19,814 nucleotides of DNA from REEB426 sp964551975 (GTDB taxonomy: Bacteria; Actinomycetota; Actinomycetes; S36-B12). Made by a program: the position numbers and the translations under genes. The notes below the pieces were generated by a model. The model ran no database searches. It was given only the letters and a program-made list of their open reading frames with translations, and was not told where the DNA came from. Positions within the stretch are counted from its first letter, which is position 1. Each line of letters starts with the position of its first letter. The stretch is from positions 1-19,814 of the forward strand of contig CAZKFI010000039.1 of the NCBI GenBank assembly GCA_964551975.1, in the 5' to 3' direction. Positions 7,632 through 15,702 of this stretch are shown here, one piece after another.

Positions 7632-7637
7632 AGCGTA
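7632..7637 (-). promoter_or_regulatory. Leaderless -10 box (TACGCT) before the radical SAM gene
   Basis: On the minus strand TACGCT is followed by 6 nt and then the ATG at 7625, inside the 22-nt gap after rodA. This would give the radical SAM-DUF2344 pair its own leaderless transcript in addition to read-through from the elongasome genes. No good -35 box is visible. Confidence 0.4.
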
Positions 7638-7647
7638 CCTGCCGGCA

Positions 7648-8838
7648 TCAGGGCTGGCTGCGCATCGAATGCAAGCGCACATTCTCCAACAGTCCAACCG
7701 CCACCCAGGTCGCCATCATCGAGGTGCCACCAGCAGAGACAAATGGCAGTGGAATGCCGGTGATCGGCATGATGCCCAAACTCATGCCGATGTTCTCGAA
7801 CATCTGGAAGCCCAACCAGGCAACCACACCCGTTGCAAGCAGGCGACCGTAGAGATCATCAGCTCGTAGCGCAATATGCAGGGCACGCCAAAGGATCACG
7901 CCAAGCAGCAGGATCAGCAGGGCGCCGCCAATGAACCCAAGTTCTTCACCGGCAACAGTGAAGATGAAGTCGCTCTCATTCACCGGAACGAATTTGCCCT
8001 GCGTTTGCGGACCCTCGAACAACCCGTACCCCGTGAGCCCTCCACCACCGATCGCGATGCGCGCCTGATTGGCGTTGAACGATGCACTACCGGCATCAGC
8101 GGTTGGATCCAGGAAGGAGGTGAGTCGAGCAACCTGGTAGTCCTGCAACAGTCCCACCTGCACGGCCACGAGGACAGCCAGGACTCCACCACCGATGAGT
8201 CCGAGGACCAGGCGCGTCGACGCACCCGAAACCGCCACGATGGCCATCGCAATCGAAGCCATGATGAGGATCGTTCCGGTGTCGTTCTGCACCAGGACTA
8301 TGGCAATCGGCAGCGCAGCAAGACCTAGGGCGACGAGCACATCTCGAACACCGGGCTCAGTCTCGGCATCACGTTTCTCAGAGAGCACTGCCGACATCAT
8401 CAGAATCAATGTGATTTTGACGAACTCCGACGGCTGGAGGGTGAAGCCGATCGGGAGATCAATCCACGAGCGCGCACCTGCAATCGACGTACCGATGCCA
8501 GGAACGAACGGCATAACCAGAAGCACCAGGGATGCGCCGTACAGCACCGGCGTGTAGGCCCGCAGCCAGCGGTAGTTCAACCTCGACACGATGAATCCCA
8601 GCACCAAGGCCACTGCAACGTTCACCAAATGCCGCTTCAGGTACGACTGCGGGTCGCTCTCCAGGGCCATATCGGAGCGACTTGCTGACCACACCAGGAT
8701 TGCCCCGAACGCCGTGGCACCTAGGGTCGCCGCGAGCAGGACCCAGTCGAGTTCCCGCCAGTAGGTCGCACCGCGTTGCCTTGGCGAGGCGGGCAGCGCG
8801 GTGCGCAGGGTCGCCTCAGCGGGCTGGTAGCGGCTCAT
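7648..8838 (-). CDS. rodA: SEDS peptidoglycan glycosyltransferase RodA
   Basis: RodA is the integral-membrane polymerase that extends glycan strands from lipid II, working with PBP2 in the rod complex. The 396-aa sequence has about ten hydrophobic segments. SEDS landmarks are GARSW (121-125), QPSEF (135-139), ESDFIF (288-293, with D290 at the conserved catalytic aspartate position), EELGFIG (298-304), NIGM (349-352) and TGIPLPFVSAGGTS (360-373). The motif often seen as QPDLGT reads QNDTGT here (184-189), a mild variation. The ATG at 8836-8838 overlaps the mrdA TGA as ATGA (8835-8838), so translation is probably coupled to its PBP2 partner. FtsW is the main alternative, but the mre/mrdA context decides for RodA. 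Confidence 0.96.
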   Translation of the reverse strand: MSRYQPAEATLRTALPASPRQRGATYWRELDWVLLAATLGATAFGAILVWSASRSDMALESDPQSYLKRHLVNVAVALVLGFIVSRLNYRWLRAYTPVLYGASLVLLVMPFVPGIGTSIAGARSWIDLPIGFTLQPSEFVKITLILMMSAVLSEKRDAETEPGVRDVLVALGLAALPIAIVLVQNDTGTILIMASIAMAIVAVSGASTRLVLGLIGGGVLAVLVAVQVGLLQDYQVARLTSFLDPTADAGSASFNANQARIAIGGGGLTGYGLFEGPQTQGKFVPVNESDFIFTVAGEELGFIGGALLILLLGVILWRALHIALRADDLYGRLLATGVVAWLGFQMFENIGMSLGIMPITGIPLPFVSAGGTSMMATWVAVGLLENVRLHSMRSQP

Positions 8839-11021
8839 GGGGTTTCCTCGTCAGCATTCGACCCGGCCGGTGTAGCCGCTTGGGACTCATCCTCCACGCC
8901 TTGCACACCTGACCACTTCCCCGCGGGCGCAACCGGGGTGCCGTCTGGACGCACTTCGGGGAGCCGACGCATGGGCTGCCCGCCCATCAACACGCTGGCC
9001 TGCGGATCGACCGTTCCGCCACGTACACCGAAGAGGGCGTCGAAGATCGTTCGCACACTCGGCCCGGCCGTTCGCCCACCGGTCCCACCCTGGGTGACCA
9101 TCATGACGACTGCGTATCTCGGGCGGTCCGCCGGTGCGTAGGCGGCGAACCACGAGGTCGACACCTTCCCGCCGGACACCTGGGCCGAGCCAGTCTTGGA
9201 TGCCACTGGGATCTGGTCCAGTGGGAATCCCTCAAAGGCGTACTTACCCGAGCCATCGCGGGTGACCGCCTGTAGTGAGTCCTGCAGGAACCTGATCGTG
9301 GAGTCCGGCACGTCGACCGTGGAGAGCACCTCCGGCTCACGTCGCTCGATGATCTGCCCGTCAGCGGCAACGACCGCCTTCACCACCTGTGGTTTGTACA
9401 CCGTGCCACCGTTGGCAATGGCTGCGTAGACCATCGCCATCTGCAGTGGTGTCACTGCCGTGTCACCCTGACCGATAGAGGCATTCAGTGCGTCACCCTC
9501 GCGCCATCGAAAACCGTCCGCGCAGTTCTCCTTATCCAACGCAGTGAAGAAGTCTGCCAACTCTGGGTCGGTCTTTCGCGTTTCCGGATACCCGCCTAGG
9601 GCATTCGCGCACCACGAATCGCGCTTGTCTTCCCAGTTCTTCAATTTGAACGCGCGACTGGCAATGCGCCCACCCGCCTCGTTGGGCAGGTCCACCCCGG
9701 TCTTAGCCCCAAGGCCAAACATTGCGGCGGTCTCGGCGATCGGATCTGGGGAGTCCTTGGTCGCATCATTGCCACCGGCATCGGTCCACATTTTGTCGGC
9801 AATGCCGTAGAACACGGTGTTACAGGAGACCTCCAGGGCGCGGCGCAGCGAGATGAGTCCGTAGCCGGCAGATTCGAAGTTTCGGAACACCTGATTGCCC
9901 AGCTTCACCTGCGTCGGGCAGCGATACTGCCCGTACAGGTTGAACCCCTCGCGACCCGCGGCGGCAGTGCTGATCACCTTGTAGGTGGATCCCGGCGCGA
10001 ACAAGCCCTGCACCGCATAGGACGACAGGGCCTTGTCATCCATGAGTTGCTTGAACTGCTTAGACGACACACCGCCGACCCAGATCTCCGGGTCGTACGA
10101 GGGGTAGCTCGCCATGGCAAGGATGCGTCCAGTGCGCACGTCTAGGACTACGGCGGCACCGGTGTCACCTGGATACCCCTGCGCCTGCGCACGTTGCACC
10201 GCGTCCAAGAGTGCCTCTTCAACGGAGCGCTGCAAGCGGGCATCAATGCTGGTGATGAGGTAGTTGCCAGGCACAGCTGGCCGCTGATCCAAGGTCGCGG
10301 TGACTCGTCCGACCGTGTCCACCTCCAAGGTGGTGACCGAAGGCTTACCGCGCAGGATGTCGTCGTAGGTCGACTCCAGTCCAGAGCGACCAACGACGTC
10401 AGTACGGCGCAGTCGATCAAAGGCCTCCGAATCACCCTGGGCCTGTAGTTGCTCTTCGGTGACCGGGCCGAGGTAGCCAAGGAGGTGGGCTGCATTCATC
10501 GCGTAGGGCGCTGGGTAGGTGCGGATTGCCTCCAGGCGTGCTGCGACACCGGGGAACTCAGTTCGGTTCTCCATGATGAACAGAGCCTTTTCTTCGGTGA
10601 TGTCACGCAGTACCGGAATTGGCTGATACGGCGAGCCGTTCCAACAGATCGGCGGAGGCTTGGCACCTTCGGTGCCGCAGGTCTTCAACCGATCACTGAT
10701 CTGTTCGGCTGGGACGGCAAGTTCCGCGGCAAGTCGCTCGATGACGTCTGCACCTCGGTCAGGTTCACGCTGCAGGATCGCGCGATCGACCGTCACCACT
10801 AGGGCTGTGCGGTTGGAGACGACGGGTCGGCCCGCCTGATCCAGGATCAAGCCCCGAACGGCCGGACTTGCCACCTCCCGCAGCGTGTTGCTGGCTGCCG
10901 CGGCCCGATACATGTCACCGGAGAGCATCTGGAGGTAGTACAACCTGGCCAGCAGGGTCCCCAAGAGGGAGAAGATCAGCACTCCGAGGATCACCACTCG
11001 AAGGTTGGATCGCTGACTCAC
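8835..11021 (-). CDS. mrdA: Penicillin-binding protein 2 (class B transpeptidase of the elongasome)
   Basis: This DD-transpeptidase cross-links the glycan made by RodA during elongation. It has one N-terminal membrane anchor (about 8-30), a pedestal/dimerisation domain, and a transpeptidase domain with STYK (S345-K348, acyl-serine 345), SCN (399-401) and KTG (609-611). At 728 aa it is longer than E. coli PBP2, partly through a Gly/Pro-rich tail after about 670. Six cysteines lie outside the membrane (115, 126, 368, 400, 471, 500). C115/C126 and C471/C500 sit in short insert-like segments and could form disulfides. The start is GTG at 11019-11021, with GGGG about 10 nt upstream. A 7-codon ORF with a much stronger ribosome site ends on this GTG. 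The stop overlaps rodA. Confidence 0.96.
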   Translation of the reverse strand: MSQRSNLRVVILGVLIFSLLGTLLARLYYLQMLSGDMYRAAAASNTLREVASPAVRGLILDQAGRPVVSNRTALVVTVDRAILQREPDRGADVIERLAAELAVPAEQISDRLKTCGTEGAKPPPICWNGSPYQPIPVLRDITEEKALFIMENRTEFPGVAARLEAIRTYPAPYAMNAAHLLGYLGPVTEEQLQAQGDSEAFDRLRRTDVVGRSGLESTYDDILRGKPSVTTLEVDTVGRVTATLDQRPAVPGNYLITSIDARLQRSVEEALLDAVQRAQAQGYPGDTGAAVVLDVRTGRILAMASYPSYDPEIWVGGVSSKQFKQLMDDKALSSYAVQGLFAPGSTYKVISTAAAGREGFNLYGQYRCPTQVKLGNQVFRNFESAGYGLISLRRALEVSCNTVFYGIADKMWTDAGGNDATKDSPDPIAETAAMFGLGAKTGVDLPNEAGGRIASRAFKLKNWEDKRDSWCANALGGYPETRKTDPELADFFTALDKENCADGFRWREGDALNASIGQGDTAVTPLQMAMVYAAIANGGTVYKPQVVKAVVAADGQIIERREPEVLSTVDVPDSTIRFLQDSLQAVTRDGSGKYAFEGFPLDQIPVASKTGSAQVSGGKVSTSWFAAYAPADRPRYAVVMMVTQGGTGGRTAGPSVRTIFDALFGVRGGTVDPQASVLMGGQPMRRLPEVRPDGTPVAPAGKWSGVQGVEDESQAATPAGSNADEETP

Positions 11022-11041
11022 CCGGCACTCGCCCCTTTCAT
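11018..11041 (-). CDS. Possible 7-codon leader ORF coupled to mrdA
   Basis: An ATG at 11039-11041 is preceded by AGGAG (11050-11054) with ideal 8-nt spacing. It reads seven codons (MKGASAG) to a TGA at 11018-11020 that overlaps the mrdA GTG (11019-11021) as GTGA. The ribosome site is stronger than anything placed directly for mrdA. Ribosomes may load here and re-initiate at mrdA. It could be chance, and a peptide of seven residues is unlikely to have its own function. Confidence 0.4.
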   Translation of the reverse strand: MKGASAG

Positions 11042-11077
11042 CGCTTGTGCTCCTACGGTACGACGGCCCGGGTGCTT

Positions 11078-11092
11078 GCCGCGTTCCGCGGC
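11078..11092 (-). other. Small GC hairpin between mreD and mrdA
   Basis: GCCGCG and CGCGGC form a 6-bp stem with a 3-nt loop, about 10 nt after the mreD stop (11102). There is no U-tract. It may be an mRNA-processing or attenuation element in the 80-nt gap, or a chance palindrome. Confidence 0.25.
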
Positions 11093-11101
11093 GTATGTCG
11101 A

Positions 11102-11611
11102 CTAGCGGACGGCCTCGGGAGTGAGTCGGCGGGCCGCCCAGGCGATCGCCCCGATCAGGGGCAACCCCATAAGGAGCGAGTACAACACACCAGCCACAGT
11201 GACCCCACCAATTTCCGCCCAGGGCACGCGCGGGCTCCCGAGAATGGACTCAAGCGCCGCCGACACCAAGGTGACCCCGGCGGAACTTGCTGCCACCACG
11301 GTGAGCAGCAGCGGCAATGTCCGGTCGCGCGGGTCCGTATAGGCACCCGCAACGAACCCGACCACGACGAGCACCAGGGCGCTCACCCCGACGGGGCCAT
11401 TTCCTGGTGGTGCCAGGTCCACCAGCAGGCCCGCGGCGAAGCCCGCTGCAGCCCCCGGGATGCGGCCGTAGACCATGGCGATAGCGATCACGAGTACCGG
11501 CATGAGTTCAGGCGTTGTCCCTGGGAAGGGAATGCGGTTCAGCAGGGTGGTCTGGATGAGCACAGCGAGGAACAGCACGGTGTCGATAAGGAGGACCTGG
11601 CGGGTACGCAT
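11102..11611 (-). CDS. mreD: Rod shape-determining membrane protein MreD
   Basis: MreD is a small polytopic membrane protein of the elongasome that contacts MreC and helps control PBP2/RodA activity. The 169-aa product is almost wholly hydrophobic, with about five to six predicted helices, and has the family-like LMPVLVIAIAM and GFAAGLLVDLAPPG segments near residues 36-70. MreD is weakly conserved in sequence, so the call leans on length, topology and position: it starts 6 nt after the mreC stop and is followed by mrdA. The start is ATG (11609-11611) with no good Shine-Dalgarno, consistent with coupling to mreC. The stop is TAG. Confidence 0.92.
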   Translation of the reverse strand: MRTRQVLLIDTVLFLAVLIQTTLLNRIPFPGTTPELMPVLVIAIAMVYGRIPGAAAGFAAGLLVDLAPPGNGPVGVSALVLVVVGFVAGAYTDPRDRTLPLLLTVVAASSAGVTLVSAALESILGSPRVPWAEIGGVTVAGVLYSLLMGLPLIGAIAWAARRLTPEAVR

Positions 11612-11617
11612 CGCCGA

Positions 11618-12691
11618 TCAGGGGTTCTGATTCCGGGTCGGCTCACCGCGGGGCTCGCCGTCTTCGCCATCGGTTGTCGATCCCGCCGAACCTACGTTGG
11701 GCTGGGCACTGGGGGCCGGAGTTGCCGGTTGCTCGACACCCGGCTGGTCTTCGCCGCCCGTTGGCACCGAATCGTCGACACCCGCAGAACTGCCAGCGCC
11801 CACCGAGGCTGACGGCATAGGCGTTGCCAAATCAGGTATCGCCGGAAGCACGGAATCACGCGGGTCGGTTCGAGGTGGCCGCACAACCACCCCCACGATG
11901 GTCAGTGCCGAGACGTTGACGAATGGGCGAACCGTGGCAACACGAGCCAACTGTCCGGCGGTACCACTGACATCGACAACCTCACCGATCGGAATGCCCG
12001 GCGCATAGGGCCGTCCTTCCTTGGAGCCGAACGACACCAACACATCTCCGACATCCAATGGGGCCAGTGGGTCCAATAGCTGCAGGTCCAATGAGTCCTG
12101 ACGTCCCGTGCCGGAGAGAATGCCGATCTCCTCGGTACCTGCGACCCGCACGCCGACCGAGGCCGAGGCATCGGTGATCAACACGACTGTGGCGGTACTG
12201 CGAGTAGCTTCCAATACGCGACCGACCAGACCGCGATCGTTGATGACGGTCATGCTGGTCTCGATACCGTCCGCACGACCAGCATCAATAGTGATAGTCC
12301 AGGCGAAGTCACGACGCGGACCTACCGCGATCACCTCCGCCGGAATGATGCGGTAGCGACCCACCCCGGCAACCTTGAGCACACCATCCAGGGCATCAGC
12401 GCGGGCGCGATCCTCAGCAGAGCGCTGCACGAGCGCGGCCAGTCGAGAGTTCTCCTGCTCCAATTCGGCGATGCGCTCACGCTGGTCCGCCCAAGTCCCC
12501 CACCACTGCACGGCTCCGACGAAGGGGGATGCAACGACCGCCGCTCCCTGCTGACCAAACCCGATAACGCTGGATAGTGCGGTACGCACCGTCGCGAATG
12601 GTCCCCGTCCGCCACGTAGATCAAGGATGACCAGGGTTAGTGACGCGACGATGAGCAGACCAAGGATGATCCGGGCTCGCCTGGAGATCAT
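11618..12691 (-). CDS. mreC: Rod shape-determining protein MreC
   Basis: MreC is an elongasome scaffold on the outer face of the membrane that activates PBP2. The 357-aa product has a short cytoplasmic N-terminus, one membrane helix (about 9-25), a coiled-coil segment (about 66-105, QRERIAELEQENSRLAALV in part), and the paired beta-barrel region (about 115-270) with GLVGRV (154-159) and the conserved VLVSFGSKEGRPYAPGIPIG stretch in part (217-236). After about residue 272 is a roughly 85-residue Pro/Ser/Gly/acidic tail, probably disordered and extracytoplasmic. The start is ATG at 12689-12691, 29 nt after the mreB stop; mreD follows 6 nt after the mreC stop. Confidence 0.95.
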   Translation of the reverse strand: MISRRARIILGLLIVASLTLVILDLRGGRGPFATVRTALSSVIGFGQQGAAVVASPFVGAVQWWGTWADQRERIAELEQENSRLAALVQRSAEDRARADALDGVLKVAGVGRYRIIPAEVIAVGPRRDFAWTITIDAGRADGIETSMTVINDRGLVGRVLEATRSTATVVLITDASASVGVRVAGTEEIGILSGTGRQDSLDLQLLDPLAPLDVGDVLVSFGSKEGRPYAPGIPIGEVVDVSGTAGQLARVATVRPFVNVSALTIVGVVVRPPRTDPRDSVLPAIPDLATPMPSASVGAGSSAGVDDSVPTGGEDQPGVEQPATPAPSAQPNVGSAGSTTDGEDGEPRGEPTRNQNP

Positions 12692-12720
12692 GACGTCGCA
12701 CTCCGCGAACGCATCGCGGG

Positions 12721-13764
12721 CTAGCGCCGAGGCTCAGCGATCAGCACCTGCGACAGGGCTTCGAACTCCTCCACGCACTTGCCCGAGCCGAGCACCACGC
12801 AATCAAGTGGACGATCCGCGATCACAATCGGCATGCCGGTCTCATGCCGAAGGCGCTCATCCAACCCGCGCAGCAGCGCGCCGCCGCCGGTCAAGACCAG
12901 GCCGCGGTCCATGATGTCGCCTGCAAGTTCCGGGGGTGTGCGATCCAGGGTGGCCTTGACGGCGTCGATGATCGCGTTCACCGGCTCGTCGATGGCGCGG
13001 CGGATTTCTTCCGCCGAGACAACGATTGTGCGCGGCAGGCCGGTGACCAGGTCACGACCACGAATCTCGGCATGCGGTTCGTCAGGGGTCGGGAACGCTG
13101 AGCCAATCGCGATCTTGATTTCCTCAGCCGTGCGCTCACCGAGCAACAGGGAGTACTCCTTCTTCATGTACGAGATGATCGCGTTGTCGAGTTCATCCCC
13201 GCCAACACGCACCGACAGGCTCGTCACGATGCCGCCGAGGGAAATGACGGCGACCTCCGAGGTACCGCCGCCGATATCGCAGATCATGTTGCCGTAGGGC
13301 TCGTGGATGGGCAGGTTCGCACCGATAGCCGCGGCCATCGGTTCCTCAATGATGAAGACCTTGCGGGCACCAGCGGCATATCCGGCGTCCTTGACCGCGC
13401 GCTGCTCGACACCGGTAATACCGGAGGGGACGCAGATGACCAATCGAGGCTTGGCGAGGTGACGCCTGCGGTGCACCTTCTGGATGAAGTAGCGCAGCAT
13501 GCGCTCGGTGGTGTCGAAGTCGGCGATCACACCGTCCTTGAGTGGACGAATCGCCACGATGTTCCCGGGGGTACGACCGATCATCCGCTTGGCTTCCGAG
13601 CCCACGGCCAGGATGCCGCCGGTGGAGTTATTGATGGCCACCACGGATGGCTCATTGAGGATCACGCCACGGCCGCGTACGTAGACCAGCGTGTTGGCCG
13701 TCCCCAGATCCACGGCCATATCTCGTCCCACCAGGGACGAGGAGCCGGTCAGGGCGAGGGCCAT
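12721..13764 (-). CDS. mreB: Actin-like cytoskeletal protein MreB
   Basis: MreB is the bacterial actin homologue that forms membrane-bound filaments orienting lateral wall synthesis. Its 347 aa is the normal length. Nucleotide-binding motifs are intact: DLGTANT (19-25), IEEPMAAAIG (139-148), DIGGGTSE (163-170) and LTGGGALLRG (291-300). The N-terminus MALALTGSSSLVGRDMAVDLG places a short, mildly hydrophobic lead before the first strand. The ATG at 13762-13764 has GGAGG 7 nt upstream, the best-formed ribosome site of the elongasome genes here. It follows the alpha/beta hydrolase after 68 nt and is the first of mreB-mreC-mreD-mrdA-rodA. Confidence 0.98.
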   Translation of the reverse strand: MALALTGSSSLVGRDMAVDLGTANTLVYVRGRGVILNEPSVVAINNSTGGILAVGSEAKRMIGRTPGNIVAIRPLKDGVIADFDTTERMLRYFIQKVHRRRHLAKPRLVICVPSGITGVEQRAVKDAGYAAGARKVFIIEEPMAAAIGANLPIHEPYGNMICDIGGGTSEVAVISLGGIVTSLSVRVGGDELDNAIISYMKKEYSLLLGERTAEEIKIAIGSAFPTPDEPHAEIRGRDLVTGLPRTIVVSAEEIRRAIDEPVNAIIDAVKATLDRTPPELAGDIMDRGLVLTGGGALLRGLDERLRHETGMPIVIADRPLDCVVLGSGKCVEEFEALSQVLIAEPRR

Positions 13765-13771
13765 GTGACTC

Positions 13772-13776
13772 CCTCC
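13772..13776 (-). promoter_or_regulatory. Strong ribosome-binding site of mreB
   Basis: GGAGG lies 7 nt before the mreB ATG, giving near-optimal Shine-Dalgarno strength and spacing. It contrasts with the weak or absent sites of mreC and mreD and fits a high requirement for MreB protein. Confidence 0.8.
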
Positions 13777-13829
13777 GGTGAGACAACTGTGACTAGCGAG
13801 GTTTATGGGACGAGCGGAACTCTCCCCTT

Positions 13830-13835
13830 ATCCTA
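13830..13835 (-). promoter_or_regulatory. Possible -10 box (TAGGAT) for mreB
   Basis: TAGGAT overlaps the TAG stop of the upstream hydrolase gene and would give an mreB leader of about 60 nt. No TTG-type -35 lies at the right distance, so this is only a candidate for internal elongasome transcription. Confidence 0.25.
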
Positions 13836-15185
13836 CGCGGTCTCCTCGACCCGGGCTGCTCGCCCAACCTCCAGCGCCCGCAGCCGATCATCCAGCCGGT
13901 TCATGGTGGCCTCGTCAGGCTCTGGATCACCGGGTGCCGGCAGCTGGAAGGCAGCCGTGACCACGGCGCCCAGGTCAGCCCGATAGTCATGACCCAGACT
14001 CTGGAAGTCGCCGGGCTTGACGTTGGTCGCGAACAGGGTGTCGACCAGCGTTTGCAGGTAGGTCAGTCCAGGTCGAAACCGCATCTGGGTCGGAACATTG
14101 CGGCCCCTGCGCCCGTCTCGAGGTAGCCAGTCCGGCCGAGTCCACAGCAGATCGGGCCGGAAGCGGACAACCGGATCACCGTCATGCTGCAGGAACCAGA
14201 TGCGGAATTCACTGCGGTTTTCCGGCAGATCCGCTGGGGAATCAAGGACAACACCCTGGGTACCGCAGTTCCTGCGGAACTCATCGGCCTGCACTCCTCC
14301 CGGAGTCCCCACCCACAGGGCCCGATCGATACCCCAGCGATCCAAGTCGGCGATGCCGTTGGCCAAGGCCACCTGCTGCACCTTGGCGCCCAGGCTCTCG
14401 CCGTAGGCGATGACCCGGGTGGTCGACCCCAGGCGGTCGCGTTCGGCTGCAATGGCGGCAAACAGTTGCTCCTGCGTCTGCGCAGCAACCGGTACCGAAC
14501 GCAGCGATAGGAAACTCGGGAGCAACCCATACCCCACCGCAACGGACGCACAATCCCCAGCGGTCAGCAGTTCGAGCACATCGGCCGGGGTGCTGTTGGC
14601 GTAGCCGGTGCCGGCTGGCGCTTGAACGAGCAGGGTCGAACGTTCGAATGCCCCGAGTCGGCGCAGCTCCGCGACGGCCAGGCCGACTCGCTGCTGAACC
14701 GTGGGTGCGGCGAGTTCGCTCACGAATACTCGAATCGGCTCACGCTGTTGCACATCGGCGCCGAGTACCGCGGGGCCAAGTACCGCAGTCACATCAGCCG
14801 GTTGGGTTGCCCAGTGCACAAATCTGGCGCCTTCGCGACCCAGTTCCTCTACCTGCTGCAGAGAGTTCGGTCCCGCACTGACCAGCGATGCTGACGGCTG
14901 ACTAGCCAGGGCAAGATCCAGCGCGGCACTGGATTCGATCAGGCGGGCGAGCAGGCGCTGGCGAGCCACCCATCCCCCGGCAGACACCGCAGCAAGCACA
15001 CCTGCGGCAGCGATCGCACCGGCAACCAGGCGCCCACTCACATCGGCGCGCGGCTGCTGGTCCACCGACTCATCAGAGCCTGCAACCAAGTCCGAGGCCA
15101 CTGCCGTTGCTCCGGCGCTCAACAGTCCGACCGTGGCCCCGACGGCAATTGGGAATATCCGCCGGACATTCGCCGGCCAGGGCAC
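13833..15185 (-). CDS. Membrane-anchored alpha/beta-hydrolase family protein (PF10081/PF15420-like)
   Basis: This putative serine hydrolase has an unknown substrate. The 450-aa product has two N-terminal membrane helices (about 10-30 and 52-73), then a soluble alpha/beta-hydrolase domain. The nucleophile elbow is YGESLG (261-266, Ser264), likely acids are in QHDGDP (333-338), and a likely histidine is in SLGHDY (H399). A GTG-rich stretch at 192-194 also fits the actinobacterial Abhydrolase_9 family. The GTG start at 15183-15185 is conventional but has no ribosome site. The frame stays open upstream and encodes another hydrophobic helix; a CTG at 15273-15275 overlapping the ndk stop as CTGA may be the true start and would give 480 aa. 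It lies between ndk and mreB. Confidence 0.82.
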   Translation of the reverse strand: MPWPANVRRIFPIAVGATVGLLSAGATAVASDLVAGSDESVDQQPRADVSGRLVAGAIAAAGVLAAVSAGGWVARQRLLARLIESSAALDLALASQPSASLVSAGPNSLQQVEELGREGARFVHWATQPADVTAVLGPAVLGADVQQREPIRVFVSELAAPTVQQRVGLAVAELRRLGAFERSTLLVQAPAGTGYANSTPADVLELLTAGDCASVAVGYGLLPSFLSLRSVPVAAQTQEQLFAAIAAERDRLGSTTRVIAYGESLGAKVQQVALANGIADLDRWGIDRALWVGTPGGVQADEFRRNCGTQGVVLDSPADLPENRSEFRIWFLQHDGDPVVRFRPDLLWTRPDWLPRDGRRGRNVPTQMRFRPGLTYLQTLVDTLFATNVKPGDFQSLGHDYRADLGAVVTAAFQLPAPGDPEPDEATMNRLDDRLRALEVGRAARVEETA

Positions 15186-15271
15186 CAGGGTGGGACCGCT
15201 TGCGGCCCGCCAGGTTGCCAGGCCAGCCGCAGCGCCAATGACCAGTGCCGGCAGACCTCGGCTGAGCCTGC

Positions 15272-15688
15272 TCAGGCGCCCACCAGTCCGGGGAAGAACA
15301 GCGCAATCTCGCGAGCTGCCGACTCCGGCGAGTCAGAGCCGTGGGTGACGTTGGTCTGCGTAGAGGTTGCCAGGTCACCGCGAATCGTGCCGGGGGCCGC
15401 ATTCACCGGATTGGTCGCTCCCATCATGGTGCGCCAGGCGCCGATGACGCCCTCACCCTCGATCACGGCGGCAACCAGCGGTCCACCGGTAATAAAGGCC
15501 ACCAAGTCTGCGAAGAATGGCTTGTCGCGGTGTTCGCCGTAGTGCTGGCCGGCTACCTCAGCGGTGATCGTGCGCATGTCCATCGCAACAATGCGATAGC
15601 CACGTCGTTCGATTCGCGCAAGTACCTCGCCAACCAGGCCACGTTCGACACCGTCGGGCTTGATGAGAACCAACGTCTGCTCAGTCAC
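15272..15688 (-). CDS. ndk: Nucleoside diphosphate kinase
   Basis: Ndk transfers the gamma-phosphate between NTPs and NDPs through a phosphohistidine. The 138-aa protein is normal length. It shows the N-terminal LVLIKPDGVERGLVGE segment, GATNP..AAPGTIRGD (about 90-105), and the active-site histidine H116 in NVTHGSDS (113-120). The frame extends upstream to 16033, but only the GTG at 15686-15688 gives the family N-terminus (VTEQTLVLIKPDGV). It has no Shine-Dalgarno; TAGGCT 8 nt upstream may allow leaderless initiation. It starts 11 nt after the DUF4233 stop, an order (folC, DUF4233, ndk) typical of Actinomycetota. Its TGA stop overlaps a possible CTG start of the hydrolase. Confidence 0.97.
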   Translation of the reverse strand: MTEQTLVLIKPDGVERGLVGEVLARIERRGYRIVAMDMRTITAEVAGQHYGEHRDKPFFADLVAFITGGPLVAAVIEGEGVIGAWRTMMGATNPVNAAPGTIRGDLATSTQTNVTHGSDSPESAAREIALFFPGLVGA

Positions 15689-15696
15689 GGGACGAG

Positions 15697-15702
15697 AGCC
15701 TA
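15697..15702 (-). promoter_or_regulatory. Possible leaderless -10 box (TAGGCT) before ndk
   Basis: TAGGCT, which includes the TAG stop of the DUF4233 gene, lies 8 nt before the ndk GTG. Spacing fits a leaderless or near-leaderless start. No clear -35 box is present, and ndk may simply be co-transcribed. Confidence 0.3.
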
